NCBI GenBank assembly: GCA_036898135.1
Contig: CM072517.1
Coordinates: forward strand, 62,366,769 to 62,430,768
Source: Oncomelania hupensis
Taxonomy: Eukaryota; Mollusca; Gastropoda; Littorinimorpha; Pomatiopsidae
DNA length: 64,000 nt
Direction of reading: 5' to 3'
Translations under genes and position numbers: made by a program
Notes under the pieces: model-generated
What the model was told of the DNA's origin: nothing
Seen by the model: only the letters and a program-made list of their open reading frames with translations
Database searches by the model: none
Shown here: one piece after another, positions 53,287 through 63,894 of the stretch
Layout of the letters: each line of letters opens with the position of its first letter
Numbering within the stretch: the first letter of the stretch is position 1

Positions 53287-55728
53287 ATGTCGGACCCAGT
53301 GGCCTTGAGATTGCGCTTCAAGGAATTAGGGGAAGCTTTACACTTAGCAGGGGGAGACCTAATTGCGTATATCAATGCAGAGGTAGAGAAACAGGAGGCT
53401 AAGGCAGAGAGAGCAGCAGAGAGAGAGGCGAAGAAACTCGAAGCGGCAGAGAGAGCCGCAGAGAGAGAACAGAAAAAAGCAGAACTAGAAGCAGAGCAAA
53501 AGAAACTAGAATTAGAAGCAGCAAGAGAACAGAAGAAACTAGAATTAGAAGGAGAACAGAAGAAGGCAGCATTAGCAGCAGAGAGAGAAGCAGAAGTTAG
53601 GAAATGGGAGTATGAGAGGGCAGAAAAGGAAAAAGACAGACAGCATGAGTTAGAGCTAAGAAGATTGGGATCAGGAGCTTCAAGTTCTTCCTCAACCCCT
53701 CCCCACTCAGATCAGCTAGAGGTAGCATCCAACCCTGTACAAGGAATGTCATTTCCACTGGGAACATTCAATGAGAGAGAAGAAGGTCTAGATCTCTATC
53801 TGACTAGGTTTGAGCGTCTAGCAACAGAGTATAAACTAGATCCCACTCATTGGTCTTTTAAGCTTAGTCAAGGGCTTAGAGGAAAGGCTTATGACATCTA
53901 CAGTAAGCTACCGACTGACAGAGTGACTGACTATCACAAAGTAAAAGAGGCACTCCTAACGGGATTCGAACTAACAGGAGAATGCTACCGGCAAAAGTTC
54001 CGCACCAATCGGAGAGTGAAAGGAGAGAGCTATGCGCAGTTCGCGGATCGGTTGTCCACAAAGCTGGATAATTGGATTAGCCAGTCAGCCACGGCTAAGT
54101 CATATGATGGACTGACAGAACTGTTAGTATGGGAACAGCTACGGGAAACCATGACCCCCGAGCTGAGGACATTCTCAGTAGAGCAGGGCGCGGAAAGACT
54201 GGAAGATCTGGTCAAGGTCGCAGATAGGTACGTGGCCGCCCACGGAGAAGCCAAGAGCTTCAGGCGAGACCTAAAGCCTAACGGGAAAGAGGCACAGAAA
54301 CGAAGCCCTAACCGGGAAGAGCGCACCGCGAATAAGCCGAATAACCCCAGACCTGGGCAAAATAAAGGACCCAACACGGAATTCGGGAAAAGAGGTCCCG
54401 CAGAACAGAGACGGTATTGTTCGTTCTGCAAAAGAAACAATCACTCCACCGCAGAATGTTTCAAGTTGGCCGCACAACGTAGGGAAGAGCGCGAAAGCCG
54501 GCCAGCGCACAGAGTTCTAACTCAAAGCAGCGGTAACAAGCCACACACGATCGGAGATCACCCATCGGTGACAGACACGGTCAAGGTCAACGGAAAAGAA
54601 GCGAACTGTCTGTATGACACAGGTCTATCATACGACGCGATAGTTAGCGAATCTCTTGTATCGCGCGCGGACTTGACAGACAAGACAGTCGAACTACAAG
54701 GAGCAGACTTGACGAAACCGACGACTACTTGCCTAATAGCATGGATAGAAGTAGAGAGTAGGTACGTCACAGGACGAATCCAAGCAGCTGTTTTACAGAA
54801 ACCCCTGTATGATCTAGTGCTAGGTTGTAGGTATGTGTTCTTAGGCACGCCCCCCAAAACTGTAGAGATAGCTGCAGTGCAAACCAGGACCCAAGCTAAA
54901 ACCCAACCACCCCAGCCCGAGTTCGCTCCGAATCCAGGACTCGAAGAGATCAAAACAGCACAGAAAGAAGACACCTCGATAGCGAAGTGCTTCCAGAAGC
55001 TACCCAAGGCGCACACACCCCCGCACAAGGGAGACTTCTACATGGAAGAGGGAGTTCTACATCGACAAGGAGATGGGGATCACACCCAACTAGTACTACC
55101 AGCCACCCTTCGAGCCCAAGTACTAGAACTAGGCCACAGCATGCCACTCAGCGGACACATGGGAATTGGAGCCACAGTGCAGAGAATCAGCGCACACTAC
55201 TATTGGCCAGGAATCACAGAGGATGTCAAGCGCTACGTGAAATCTTGCCACCAATGTCAACGATATTCCCCGCGACATCACACCGTACCAGTTACCTTAG
55301 GACCATCAGTAGTAGTCGGCGTGCCATTCCAGCAAGTCTCAGTAGACATAGTAGGACCACTGCCCATGACCAAGAAGCGGAACAGATTTCTACTCACACT
55401 CGTCGACGCATGTACGATGTGGTGCGAAGCAGTCCCGTTGCCCGCGATCGACACCAAGAAGATTGCAGATGCACTCATCGCCATCTTTACCAGAGTCGGA
55501 TTCCCGGACAGCATTAGAACGGACAACGGATCTCAGTTCACCGGCCGCCTGATGCAAGACGTGTTCGAGTTGATACAAGTTCATCACATTCGCACACCAC
55601 CATATCACCCCGCCAGCAACGGACAAGTAGAAAGACTGAATGGAACCCTTCTCACCATACTCAGGAAAGTCGCCGACGACAATCCAGAAGCGTGGGACAC
55701 CTACGTGAATGCGGCACTGTTCGCATAG
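53287..55728 (+). CDS. Gypsy Gag-protease-integrase
   Basis: The preferred start is ATG TCG GAC at 53287. Residues about 35-125 are an Ala/Glu/Lys coiled coil. A capsid-type region follows (NEREEGLDLYLTRFERLATE to ERLEDLVKVADRYVA). Next come one CCHC knuckle CSFCKRNNHSTAEC (about 379), an aspartic protease LYDTGLSYDAIV (about 445), an integrase zinc region with LGHS..SGHM...CHQCQ (about 615-660), and the core with D in VDIVGPLP, D in RTDNGSQF and E in NGQVERLN. The frame stops at 55726 within the integrase. Integrase thus precedes RT. Confidence 0.9.
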   Translation: MSDPVALRLRFKELGEALHLAGGDLIAYINAEVEKQEAKAERAAEREAKKLEAAERAAEREQKKAELEAEQKKLELEAAREQKKLELEGEQKKAALAAEREAEVRKWEYERAEKEKDRQHELELRRLGSGASSSSSTPPHSDQLEVASNPVQGMSFPLGTFNEREEGLDLYLTRFERLATEYKLDPTHWSFKLSQGLRGKAYDIYSKLPTDRVTDYHKVKEALLTGFELTGECYRQKFRTNRRVKGESYAQFADRLSTKLDNWISQSATAKSYDGLTELLVWEQLRETMTPELRTFSVEQGAERLEDLVKVADRYVAAHGEAKSFRRDLKPNGKEAQKRSPNREERTANKPNNPRPGQNKGPNTEFGKRGPAEQRRYCSFCKRNNHSTAECFKLAAQRREERESRPAHRVLTQSSGNKPHTIGDHPSVTDTVKVNGKEANCLYDTGLSYDAIVSESLVSRADLTDKTVELQGADLTKPTTTCLIAWIEVESRYVTGRIQAAVLQKPLYDLVLGCRYVFLGTPPKTVEIAAVQTRTQAKTQPPQPEFAPNPGLEEIKTAQKEDTSIAKCFQKLPKAHTPPHKGDFYMEEGVLHRQGDGDHTQLVLPATLRAQVLELGHSMPLSGHMGIGATVQRISAHYYWPGITEDVKRYVKSCHQCQRYSPRHHTVPVTLGPSVVVGVPFQQVSVDIVGPLPMTKKRNRFLLTLVDACTMWCEAVPLPAIDTKKIADALIAIFTRVGFPDSIRTDNGSQFTGRLMQDVFELIQVHHIRTPPYHPASNGQVERLNGTLLTILRKVADDNPEAWDTYVNAALFA

Positions 55729-57751
55729 AGAAACGCCCCATGCAGCCACAGGCTACACCCCGTCAACATTGCTATTCGGCAGACCTCTAGCAGGACCGCT
55801 AGAAGCCCTACGCAGAAGTTGGACGGAAGCCAAGATAGACGACACACCAAGAGGTGCCACCAAGTACGTCGCAGACCTGCAGGAAACCCTCAAAGCAACG
55901 TGGAAGAAAGCTGGTGAAGCACTGAAGAAGGCAAGAGCCCGTCAGGCGAAGTACTACAACCGCCACGCGAAGGACAGAGAACTGCAAGTCGGCGATCAAG
56001 TGCTACTCTTACTTCCAAGTGGAACCAACAAGCTGGACATCGCTTGGAGAGGACCGTACCGGGTGACTGCCAAGAAATCCAAGACAGTCTACCAAGTAGA
56101 GGTGAACGGGAGAGCCCGATACCACCACATCAATCTCCTCAAGAAATACACGGACCGACCAGCGACCCCCAGCACTCACAACTTGTTAGCCATCGCCATC
56201 GCGGAAGAAGGAGAAAGCATGGAGACCAATGCAGTAGAGTATCCCCTGCACTCCAAAGAAACCTACAAAGACGTGATACTCAACGGAGACCTAGCCGCTA
56301 ACCAGCGACAGCAAGTACTACAGGTCATTCGACAACATCAGACTGTGCTCACAGACCGACCAGGGAGGACAGACCTCGTCGAAGTAACCTTAACGGTGAC
56401 CGACCCAACACCCGTCCGCCAGAAGCTCTACCCGATGCCACTGTCACAGCAGCGAGCCATCAAGGAAGAGATAGACACCTTACTGGCAGCCGGAATCATC
56501 TCAGAGTCTACTTCACCCTACAGCGCAGGCACGGTATTGTTGCGAAAACCCAACGGAGAGCATCGACTGTGCATCGACTTCAGACTGTTGAATGCCGTAA
56601 CGCAGTTCCAGCCAGAGCCACTCCCGGACCAGACAGACCTATTTGCCAAGCTACAGCGCGCTAAGTACTTCTCACGCATCGACCTCAGCAAAGGATACTA
56701 TCAGATACCAGTACAACCACAAGTCCGAAAGTACCTAGCGTTTCAGCACTATGGAAGGACACTTCGATTCAACGTGCTTCCATTCGGACTCCACAACGCA
56801 CCCAGCATCTTCAGCGCCATGATGCGAAAACTCCTGGCACCCCTGAGCAGCGAGCACCTACACTCGTTTATGGACGACATCCTCATCGCAACACCTACGT
56901 GGGAGGAACATGTCACGCTCCTACAACAACTACTCGCCCGCCTCAGAGACACGGGATTGACGGCAAGACCCACCAAATGTCAGATTGGATTCACAGAACT
57001 AGAATTTCTGGGACACACCATCAGTCAAGGAAGCCTGCGACCGGTAGAAAAGACAGTGAAACGCCTACTCGACGCTCCTAGGCCCAAGACAAAGAAGGAA
57101 GTGCAGTCATTTCTAGGACTCTGCGGCTTCTACCAGAAGTTCATCCCCAACTACAACAGCATCGCCGTACCACTGACAAATGGAACCCGGAAAATCGCCC
57201 CGGACAAAGTAGTTTGGACAGCGGAATGTGAGACAGCATTCCAAACACTCAAGGACAGAATGACATCGGCGCCAGTACTCCACCTACCCGATTTGACTCA
57301 GCCATTCGTTCTTCGCACCGACGCAAGCGACTTAGGCCTCGGAGCAGTACTGCTACAGCGCGACCCCAAGAATGCAGAGACGCTATTCCCTGTCGCCTAC
57401 GCCAGCAGAAAATTGAGACCCGCCGAGACCCACTACGCCACGTCGGAGAAAGAATGTCTTGGACTAGTCTGGGCCATACAGAAGTTTCAACTCTACCTGT
57501 ATGGGACCCACTTCACAGTTCAGGTGGACCACCAACCACTATCGTTCCTGGCAGCCTCCAAGTCTTTGAACTCTCGCCTGATGCGATGGGCACTCACCCT
57601 TCAGGCATACTCATTCCAAATCGAGTACATCCCCGGCAAAGAGAACCACGGAGCCGACTACCTCAGTCGCCATCTCGTGGAGGACACAGCAGCTGTCGCC
57701 CACCCAACACAACTAAGGGCCACAGCACCAGAATTCGTCCCCGTCCAGTAA
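55729..57751 (+). CDS. Gypsy integrase C-terminus, RT and RNase H
   Basis: This continues the integrase in another frame (ATGYTPSTLLFGRPLAG; GPY/F-like WRGPYRVTAKKSKTVYQVEV; YHHINLLKKY). RT follows with RLCIDFRLLNAVT, YFSRIDLSKGYYQIPV, VLPFGLHNAPSIFS and active-site box SFMDDILIA. Then come the thumb (KTKKEVQSFLGLCGFY) and RNase H with LRTDASDLGLGAV, TSEKECLGLVWAI and VDHQPLSF. It ends with LSRHL before the stop at 57751. The junction near 55720 is a frame break inside a conserved integrase block, so it looks like a mutation and not a programmed shift. Confidence 0.92.
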
Positions 57752-57918
57752 TACCCTGTCACTAGTGTCCATAGCTACCTGGCATAGCATTGCAGCTCAG
57801 GTAGAGCAACTTAATTAGTTTGTAAATAGGACCCTAGGATAGTGCAGTGTTAAACTAGGCTCTGTAGTAGAAAAAGGTCGAATCCAGTAGTCATCGCCTT
57901 TTTTCAGTTGAGGGAGCC
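57752..57918 (+). other. Gypsy 3' untranslated stretch with weak polypurine tract
   Basis: 167 bp between the pol stop and the 3' LTR. The last bases before the LTR read TTGAGGGAGCC, a weak polypurine tract. Confidence 0.5.
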
Positions 57919-59440
57919 TGTCATGAACTGGCTAGTTTTAACTCTGCCTATTACTATTCAGCCTTGTGTAGTAATTGTAACAGTAGAGAGTCAGTGTATT
58001 ACACAGCAGCAATTAAGGAACACAGCAGGCCACACACAGCGAGCTAGCCACACACATCGCAGTGAGTCAGCACTTGAGCTTTGAATCTGACCGTTTTAAC
58101 CAATCAGAAGCAGGCTAAGCGGGTAGAGCAGTTCTGACTGTGTCAGATCTTAGCGCAGTTTGAGTCAGTCGTGTGTGAGACGAGGAAGAGTCAACATCTA
58201 CATAGATAGCTAGAGAAATCTCTTCACTCATAGACCAGGAAGCAGGACTTTAGAATCTTAGAATTCTCTCAAGTCATCACGGGCCTGAACTTGTCAAACA
58301 GGTAAATGAACACCCTTCTGTTTCATCGTGATATATTTATATTATTGTTGAAATTATGTTTGAAGAATTTGCTATGCATAAATGTGAATTGTTAATCCGA
58401 ATTTGCGTGACCATGTGGAAAAGCCGAACACTGGCGAAACACGACCGGTTGCGCCGCCATGTTGTATCCTGTACGGAACCACTGTTGTTTAACTTATATG
58501 TATGTTTGCAGACCAGTGGCTGTACCACTGAATGTTTAATATTATTAATTCTGTATGTGTATAGTTAGACACGATTGATATTTATGTATGTATAGGAATT
58601 TAGAGTGAGATTCCAGTGGACCCCGGAAGTAGCAGAATGTTCGTCGCTTATGTATAGAGATGTGGAGCTATCACTGAGGGCTACTTTGGCTTTCAGTGAG
58701 ACGCTCTGCACAAACCGATTATTCAGGGTTGTGCAGAATTTCGTCTCTTATATTACAGACGAGCAGGCGAGCTATCCTGTGCACCCCACTCCACAGAAAC
58801 GACGAGTTGGTTGAGGAGCCTCTACCGCACAAGTCGGAAAGAGCTACCCGGAAAAACACCCTGTCAGACCCCACAGCGTGGCAAGGGAACCCAACTACAC
58901 AACGACACAGGTGGACCAGAAGCTACCTCACAGAAGGACTTCGCACGCACCATCTAGCAGTTAAGTGCAAAAACAAAGGTGCACTTAAACTGATCGAAAC
59001 AGGACCACAGTAGTCCAACTCTTCAGAAACTGTAAAACGGACCACAGTAGTCCAAATCTACATGAGATATAATAGCAAGTGCCCGAGGAAGATATAACAG
59101 CTGCCTAGACTATCAGCGATCGAACTATTAGCAGTGACTGAGACATTTTAAGTTAGATTAGTACTTAGAGAATCTTGTATAGAGTAGAAGAAATAAATGT
59201 GTGATTTTAACTGTTATCAAGTGGCTGGACTACATATGATTCATAGCCGTGTGAAAGCTAGTGTGACAGTAATCTTTTACCATTTTATCTATCTATCTCT
59301 GTACCCCAACCTTAACACAGAACGAGCTAAACAAATAAATTTATTAAAGTAATTCATAGGGTGACTTACTAGCAGTTCCCACCGAATAAACGTGAGGGTC
59401 CATAATTCCATTGTGCAGAGCCCATAAACCCCACGTGACA
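57919..59440 (+). repeat. 3' LTR of the Gypsy element
   Basis: 1,522 bp, TGTCATGAACTG...CCACGTGACA, followed by GATTA. It differs from the 5' LTR at about a dozen places, for example GAGTGAAC/GAGTCAAC and GTTGCGGA/GTTGAGGA. Confidence 0.97.
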
Positions 59441-59445
59441 GATTA

Positions 59446-59716
59446 TATAGAGCATTTTTTCTGTAAATGCGACAAACTACGTAACTTCTGGGAGCATGTT
59501 AAAAAGGAAATTGCTTTCTACACAGGAAAAAACATACGACTTACTGAACAGGATATTTTACTTGGCTATAATGTAGAGAACATGCTTAGAAAAGAAGTGC
59601 AATTGATTAACCATATTTTATTGATTGGAAAAATGTGTATTAGTAAATTCAGATACGGAGACAGATTGATAATTGAATATATTTTTGATTATGAAATGAA
59701 GCTTAGAGGATTTTAA
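59446..59716 (+). pseudogene. L1-like LINE ORF2, C-terminal part, 3' piece
   Basis: This continues the zinc-like tail begun at 35250 (IEHFFCKCDKLRNFWEHV), then ...ENMLRKEVQLINHILLIGKM, ending EMKLRGF and a stop. With the 5' piece it forms C-x2-C-x7-H-x4-C across the LTR insertion. Confidence 0.8.
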
Positions 59717-60018
59717 AAAGATTAATAATGACGAACATATGCAATGACAACCGGAAAACTGTCTATTGCTTTTGATATTATAAATTTACATGTATACATT
59801 AATATGTTAATTTTAAAAAAAAATGTTCCACATAAAGAAATATTTAAAAAGAACCAATGAAGAAGACCTAAAAAAAAAAACCTGATTGAAAAAAAAAGAA
59901 AAAAAAAGAAAAAAAAAAAAGAAAAAAAAAAAAAAAAAACAAAAAAGGTGAATTAGGTCTGCATGCAACTGAGGTTCAAAAAAAAAAAAAGAAAAAAAAA
60001 AGAAAAAAAAAAAAGACT
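59717..60018 (+). mobile_element. LINE 3' UTR and A-rich tail
   Basis: A short 3' UTR, then A-runs broken by single G, C or T up to about 60018. This is the poly(A)-type tail of the L1-like LINE, possibly including a second A-rich block. Confidence 0.7.
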
Positions 60019-60212
60019 TTGTCAATGATTCTTCCGACATCTTCCTTGAGCCTGCACAAAGTACAATCAACAATTTGCCCACAGTGACGGGTCAGTCACG
60101 GCAGCCATATCCCATAAGTTATAGACCCTTCGCCACTACAAACGACCTTCCCATTTGCCCCGCCGAGATCTACCGCACAGGCTGTATATAGGCATCTGCC
60201 TCAGACTGCATC
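60019..60212. other. Unassigned flank of the nested array
   Basis: No gene or repeat is recognised. Confidence 0.4.
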
Positions 60213-60215
60213 TTA

Positions 60216-60415
60216 AAGTCGCCGCACACGAGCGTCAAACGTCATGATGCTCGAGCGTTGCGTCGGATTCGTCAAGGAATTCTGACGCTCAACATCAGCA
60301 GCCTGCCGCTGGCATCAGTGTGGCGCGCAGTTTAGATGTTGAGCGTCAGAATTCCTTGACGATCTCGACGCAACGCTCGAGCATCATGACGTTTGACGCT
60401 CGTGTGCGGCGACTT
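60216..60415. mobile_element. 200-bp palindromic MITE with TTA target duplication
   Basis: Two arms of about 80 bp (60216-60295 and 60335-60415) are almost perfect reverse complements. They begin AAGTCGCCGCACACGAGCGT and include CATGATGCTCGAGCG. The spacer is about 40 bp. TTA lies directly outside both ends (60213-60215, 60416-60418), the 3-bp target typical of PIF/Harbinger elements. Confidence 0.85.
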
Positions 60416-60418
60416 TTA

Positions 60419-61091
60419 GTGCCACGCGGGAAAGCGCGCTGTCATGGCAAAACTGTGGAGGATGGGTCTGGGGCACCATGTTTACCAGCCACGGAGCAGA
60501 CAGGTCGCTGGTCAGGGCACCAGAACGAAGAAATTGAATAACGGTGGGCACGTGCTTCCACAGTGAAGGAGTTTTACCAGCATAGTGGACCAATGGGGAG
60601 CTCGGGTTTAGGAGATATACTCCAGGATTCAGCTGGAAAAAACATCATTTTGTTCGGGACCTCGGAGCAAGAAGATCGAGGAGGAGACGGGAGGGACAGG
60701 CGGAGGAAACATTAAGCCGTTGGACTGTATGCTGTCGAAGTGGGATATAGCGCGGTAGGCTTGAGGGTTTGCGGAGGCTGTTTCATGCTCTCACCCGTAT
60801 GTGGGAATTCTTAGGATCTGCTCATGTTGTGTTTCAAGAGACATCTCTTATCACAAGTCTGTGAGTAAGATTTGGCCGCTGTTTTCTTGTCCCTCCAACG
60901 AGAGAATGAGGGAGAAAAAGTATTTAGGGAGGGAATGTAGCAAAAACGAATGTAAGTGATGTATAATGTAAATTGTATGTTTTAAACTTTTATTAAAATA
61001 TGTTAGTGTTTTTAATATTGTATCTGGGACTTTTTTTTTCATGCATAATGTTTTGTAAAGGATATTATGTTGGTTAAACAGTCAGCAAGAC

Positions 61092-61095
<4 letters not shown>
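60419..61095. other. Unassigned sequence
   Basis: No coding homology is seen. A GAGG-rich patch lies at 60660-60715. Confidence 0.4.

Positions 61096-61160
<65 letters not shown>
61096..61160. repeat. (GA)n microsatellite
   Basis: About 32 GA units. Confidence 0.95.
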
Positions 61161-61162
<2 letters not shown>

Positions 61163-62589
61163 GGAATGAAAATGTACAAAATTATGTAAGATAACTAAAT
61201 GTATGTTAAATATTGTCAAAGTTGTATGATTGTTGAATTTTGTCTATTAATTACGAGTTTGTGAAATGGAAAAAATGCGAATATGAAAGCCACGTAAATT
61301 TTTCTTCAGGAGAGCAGACAATTTATTTTAATGGAAAATAGATATAGAAAAGTTATGCTGGAAAAGTAGCAATTATTATTATTATTTGCAGGATGGACTT
61401 GTAACCTACACTGAAGGCAACGAAGCGGCTTGGCAGCAGCAGTCCTGTGTTGCTGTTATTGTTCGTTGAACGACCTTTGCGTCGCCGACAGGGCTGAGAG
61501 TGCAGGGGGGGGGGGGGGGGGGGGGGGCAGGAGGGGGGGGCAGGGGGGGGGGGCAATGGCGTAACGAGAGGAAGAGTCGCCGAGGCTGCGAAAGGGGGAG
61601 AAAGATAAGAGAGAGAAAGGGGTGAGAAAGGAGAGTAAGAGGAAATAGTAGAACGATTGCGATAATGTGTATTTAAGTTTAAGAAGAAGCAAGGAATTTT
61701 ATATAACCTTGGAGAGAACAGTTTAGTCGTAATTATTTTTCTTATCAACATTACAAACAGTGCGGATTTCAATATCCTGTGACTCTAAACAACTTTTCTT
61801 TATAATCTGTGCATAACGGAACTGTGGTGAAAACGTTTTAAATTGAGGCAATGCCAAGAAGAACTGTGCAACGAGACTTTTAACATCAGTGACAGTGAAA
61901 GTGGTGTGAATTAGTTATACATTGCATTGCATTGCAAACGGACTGCCAGGGACAAAAGGAGGGGGGGGGGGGCATATGTGTGTTTTTATTGCCTGGGTAT
62001 TATTATATGTGCATGTGTTTCATTAGAGGAACCACTAAGGTGAGAGAGTGATTTTTAAAATATTTTATGCCGATGTTTAGCTTTTATATACGTTAGGCTC
62101 GTTTATGTTTTAACTCATTTTATGTTGTTGTTTTTTTTAATTTCATTTTTTTGTTTCTTGATTAAGGGGTATGTAATATGTTTTTCCGAATAAATGCGAA
62201 TTTGTATTTTTAACACTTCCTGTCATTAGTTGAGTTTTTAGTTTAGTTTAGAGGGAGAAAGGACGCTCGCACACGCACTACCAGCCCGAAAACCCCATCA
62301 CCCCTTGTATGAAGGAAACAGTCACTTATTTAAATACCGTACGGAGAAAATAGGTTGGCACGCGCTACGGCTGTGGCAGGTGTTGACCGCAGAAACCTCA
62401 CAGGTTGTACATCCCTCATCCACCATACCATCCCTTCCTACCCCACCTCCCACCCCTCCGCCCCACCCAGACTCCTCCTCTTTCTGGCTTTGTCTTATGG
62501 CGGGATACTCTGTGTGCACACTCGCAGCAAGGGTGCATTTGGGGCCCAAAGAGTTCGATCCCGATTTCCACCTTCTACTTGGGCTGTTG

Positions 62590-62590
<1 letters not shown>
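61161..62590. other. Unassigned sequence with G-runs
   Basis: G-homopolymers lie at 61506-61554 and 61963-61973. An AATAAATG motif at 62190 and T-rich stretches are present, but no gene is supported. A worn LTR or UTR cannot be excluded. Confidence 0.4.
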
Positions 62591-62646
<56 letters not shown>

Positions 62647-62775
62647 CGGTCATGGCGACGACGGCGACAATGATGATCATGGTGATGAAGATGATGACGA
62701 GGAGAATGACTATGACGACGATGATGATGATGACGACGGCGACGATGGATGATGATGACGATGATGAGGATGATT
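62591..62775. repeat. (GAT)n / GAC-rich microsatellite
   Basis: About 18 uninterrupted TGA units, followed by degenerate GAT/GAC triplets. Confidence 0.9.
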
Positions 62776-62799
62776 TTTTAAAATTATTATTCTTTAAAT

Positions 62800-63124
62800 A
62801 TTTTTCACTTTTGACACTTTATTATCCCTTTTTATTGGGAAATTCTGAGCCGCCTCTCCAGGAGAAGGCGTAGTCGCAGCCTATGGCGCGCCCAAACCCA
62901 ACCTACTTAATATTAATTATGTTTTTGAAATTTTTGCTAGGGGAGCAAACCGGAGTATTCGGAGAAAACCTACGAGACGTTGAACTCCAGTCGAAAGTAA
63001 ATAATATTCGTAAAAACATAACGCCCAGAGGCGGAATCGCTATCACACCTGTCAGGCCCCATTGGTTTTTAGCCTGTGTTCAAGGCAAGTTATTCTCATC
63101 TTAGACCACTCGGCCACAACGCTC

Positions 63125-63125
<1 letters not shown>
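62800..63125 (-). mobile_element. tRNA-derived SINE-like repeat, copy 2
   Basis: This is the same family as 29638-29935, and here it keeps its head. On the minus strand the A box is TGGCCGAGTGG (63117-63107), an exact match to the Pol III consensus, and a degenerate B box lies near 63050-63034. (GAT)n abuts its head. Confidence 0.8.

Positions 63126-63202
<77 letters not shown>
63126..63202. repeat. (GAT)n microsatellite
   Basis: About 26 uninterrupted units between two SINE-like copies. Confidence 0.95.
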
Positions 63203-63203
<1 letters not shown>

Positions 63204-63348
63204 CATGGCTTTCTGACGCTTTATTGTCCCTTTTACCGGAAAATTCTGGGCCGCTTTAACTGGGAAAGGTGTTACATAGTCGCAGCCGGTGGGCAAGGCA
63301 AGGCAAGGCAAGTTAGTCTCGTCTAAGACCACGCGGCCTCAACGCTCG
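63203..63348 (-). mobile_element. tRNA-derived SINE-like repeat, copy 3, deleted
   Basis: This has the 3' end (CTTTATTGTCCCTTTTACCG, CTGGGCCGC) and the A-box head (reverse of CCACGCGGCCTC), but the middle is missing. It is followed by more GAT repeats to about 63420. Confidence 0.7.
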
Positions 63349-63894
63349 CTCTATGATGACGATAATAATGATGATGATGATTATGATGATGTGATGATAA
63401 TGATGATGGTGGTGGTGGTTGTGACGCGTGGATTTGCGTTAAATCAAATATGAGTGTGTGCGTGTATTTATCTGACTTTCAATTTAAAGGATGCATGTTC
63501 ATATAATCACATTAAATCCCACATTTCATATAAGCATACATAATACAAATACAAAGTTGCAACAAATAATCAGTGGCTTATAAGGAGGTCATTGTCTCTC
63601 TCTCGAGACGTCACTTGCCTATACACCTCTTTATAAATATTCACTGTCGTTAATGACACATTGAAAGTTCGCTGAGAATTCCTGGCCACCCAAAGGCTAG
63701 TCTAACCAATAAATTCAAGGTAGACAATTTCTCTCCCAAGCCTCAACCAGTCGCCCCCCTTTCCGCTACACCTGTATTCAAGATACAGCTAACATCCTTC
63801 GCTAGATTATTCCGTAGAAAAATCCCGATTTCTTGGAACTCCAATAGCACGTCTTCCTTCTTCAACTAGTATGTAATCTCTGAATAAATTCAAC

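Larger units (their letters stand above)
35266..59445 (+). mobile_element. Gypsy (Gmr1-like) LTR retrotransposon hosting a Polinton
   Basis: The element is bounded by 5-bp duplications GATTA (35266-35270 and 59441-59445) and by LTRs that start TGTCATGA and end TGACA. Its own length, without the 16.1-kb Polinton at 36921-53041, is about 8.05 kb. The internal order is Gag, protease, integrase, RT, RNase H. It lies inside an L1-like LINE. Confidence 0.95.

Noticed and set aside
55700..55735. Programmed frameshift between the two Gypsy frames
   Set aside because: The break lies inside a conserved integrase block and no slippery heptamer is evident, so a small deletion is simpler.
58337..59013. 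Small frames within the LTRs
   Set aside because: The same frames occur in both LTR copies. They have no conserved domain and are probably chance frames.
63030..63120. A functional tRNA gene
   Set aside because: Only the A and B boxes survive. The cloverleaf cannot be formed, and the sequence recurs as part of a SINE-like repeat.
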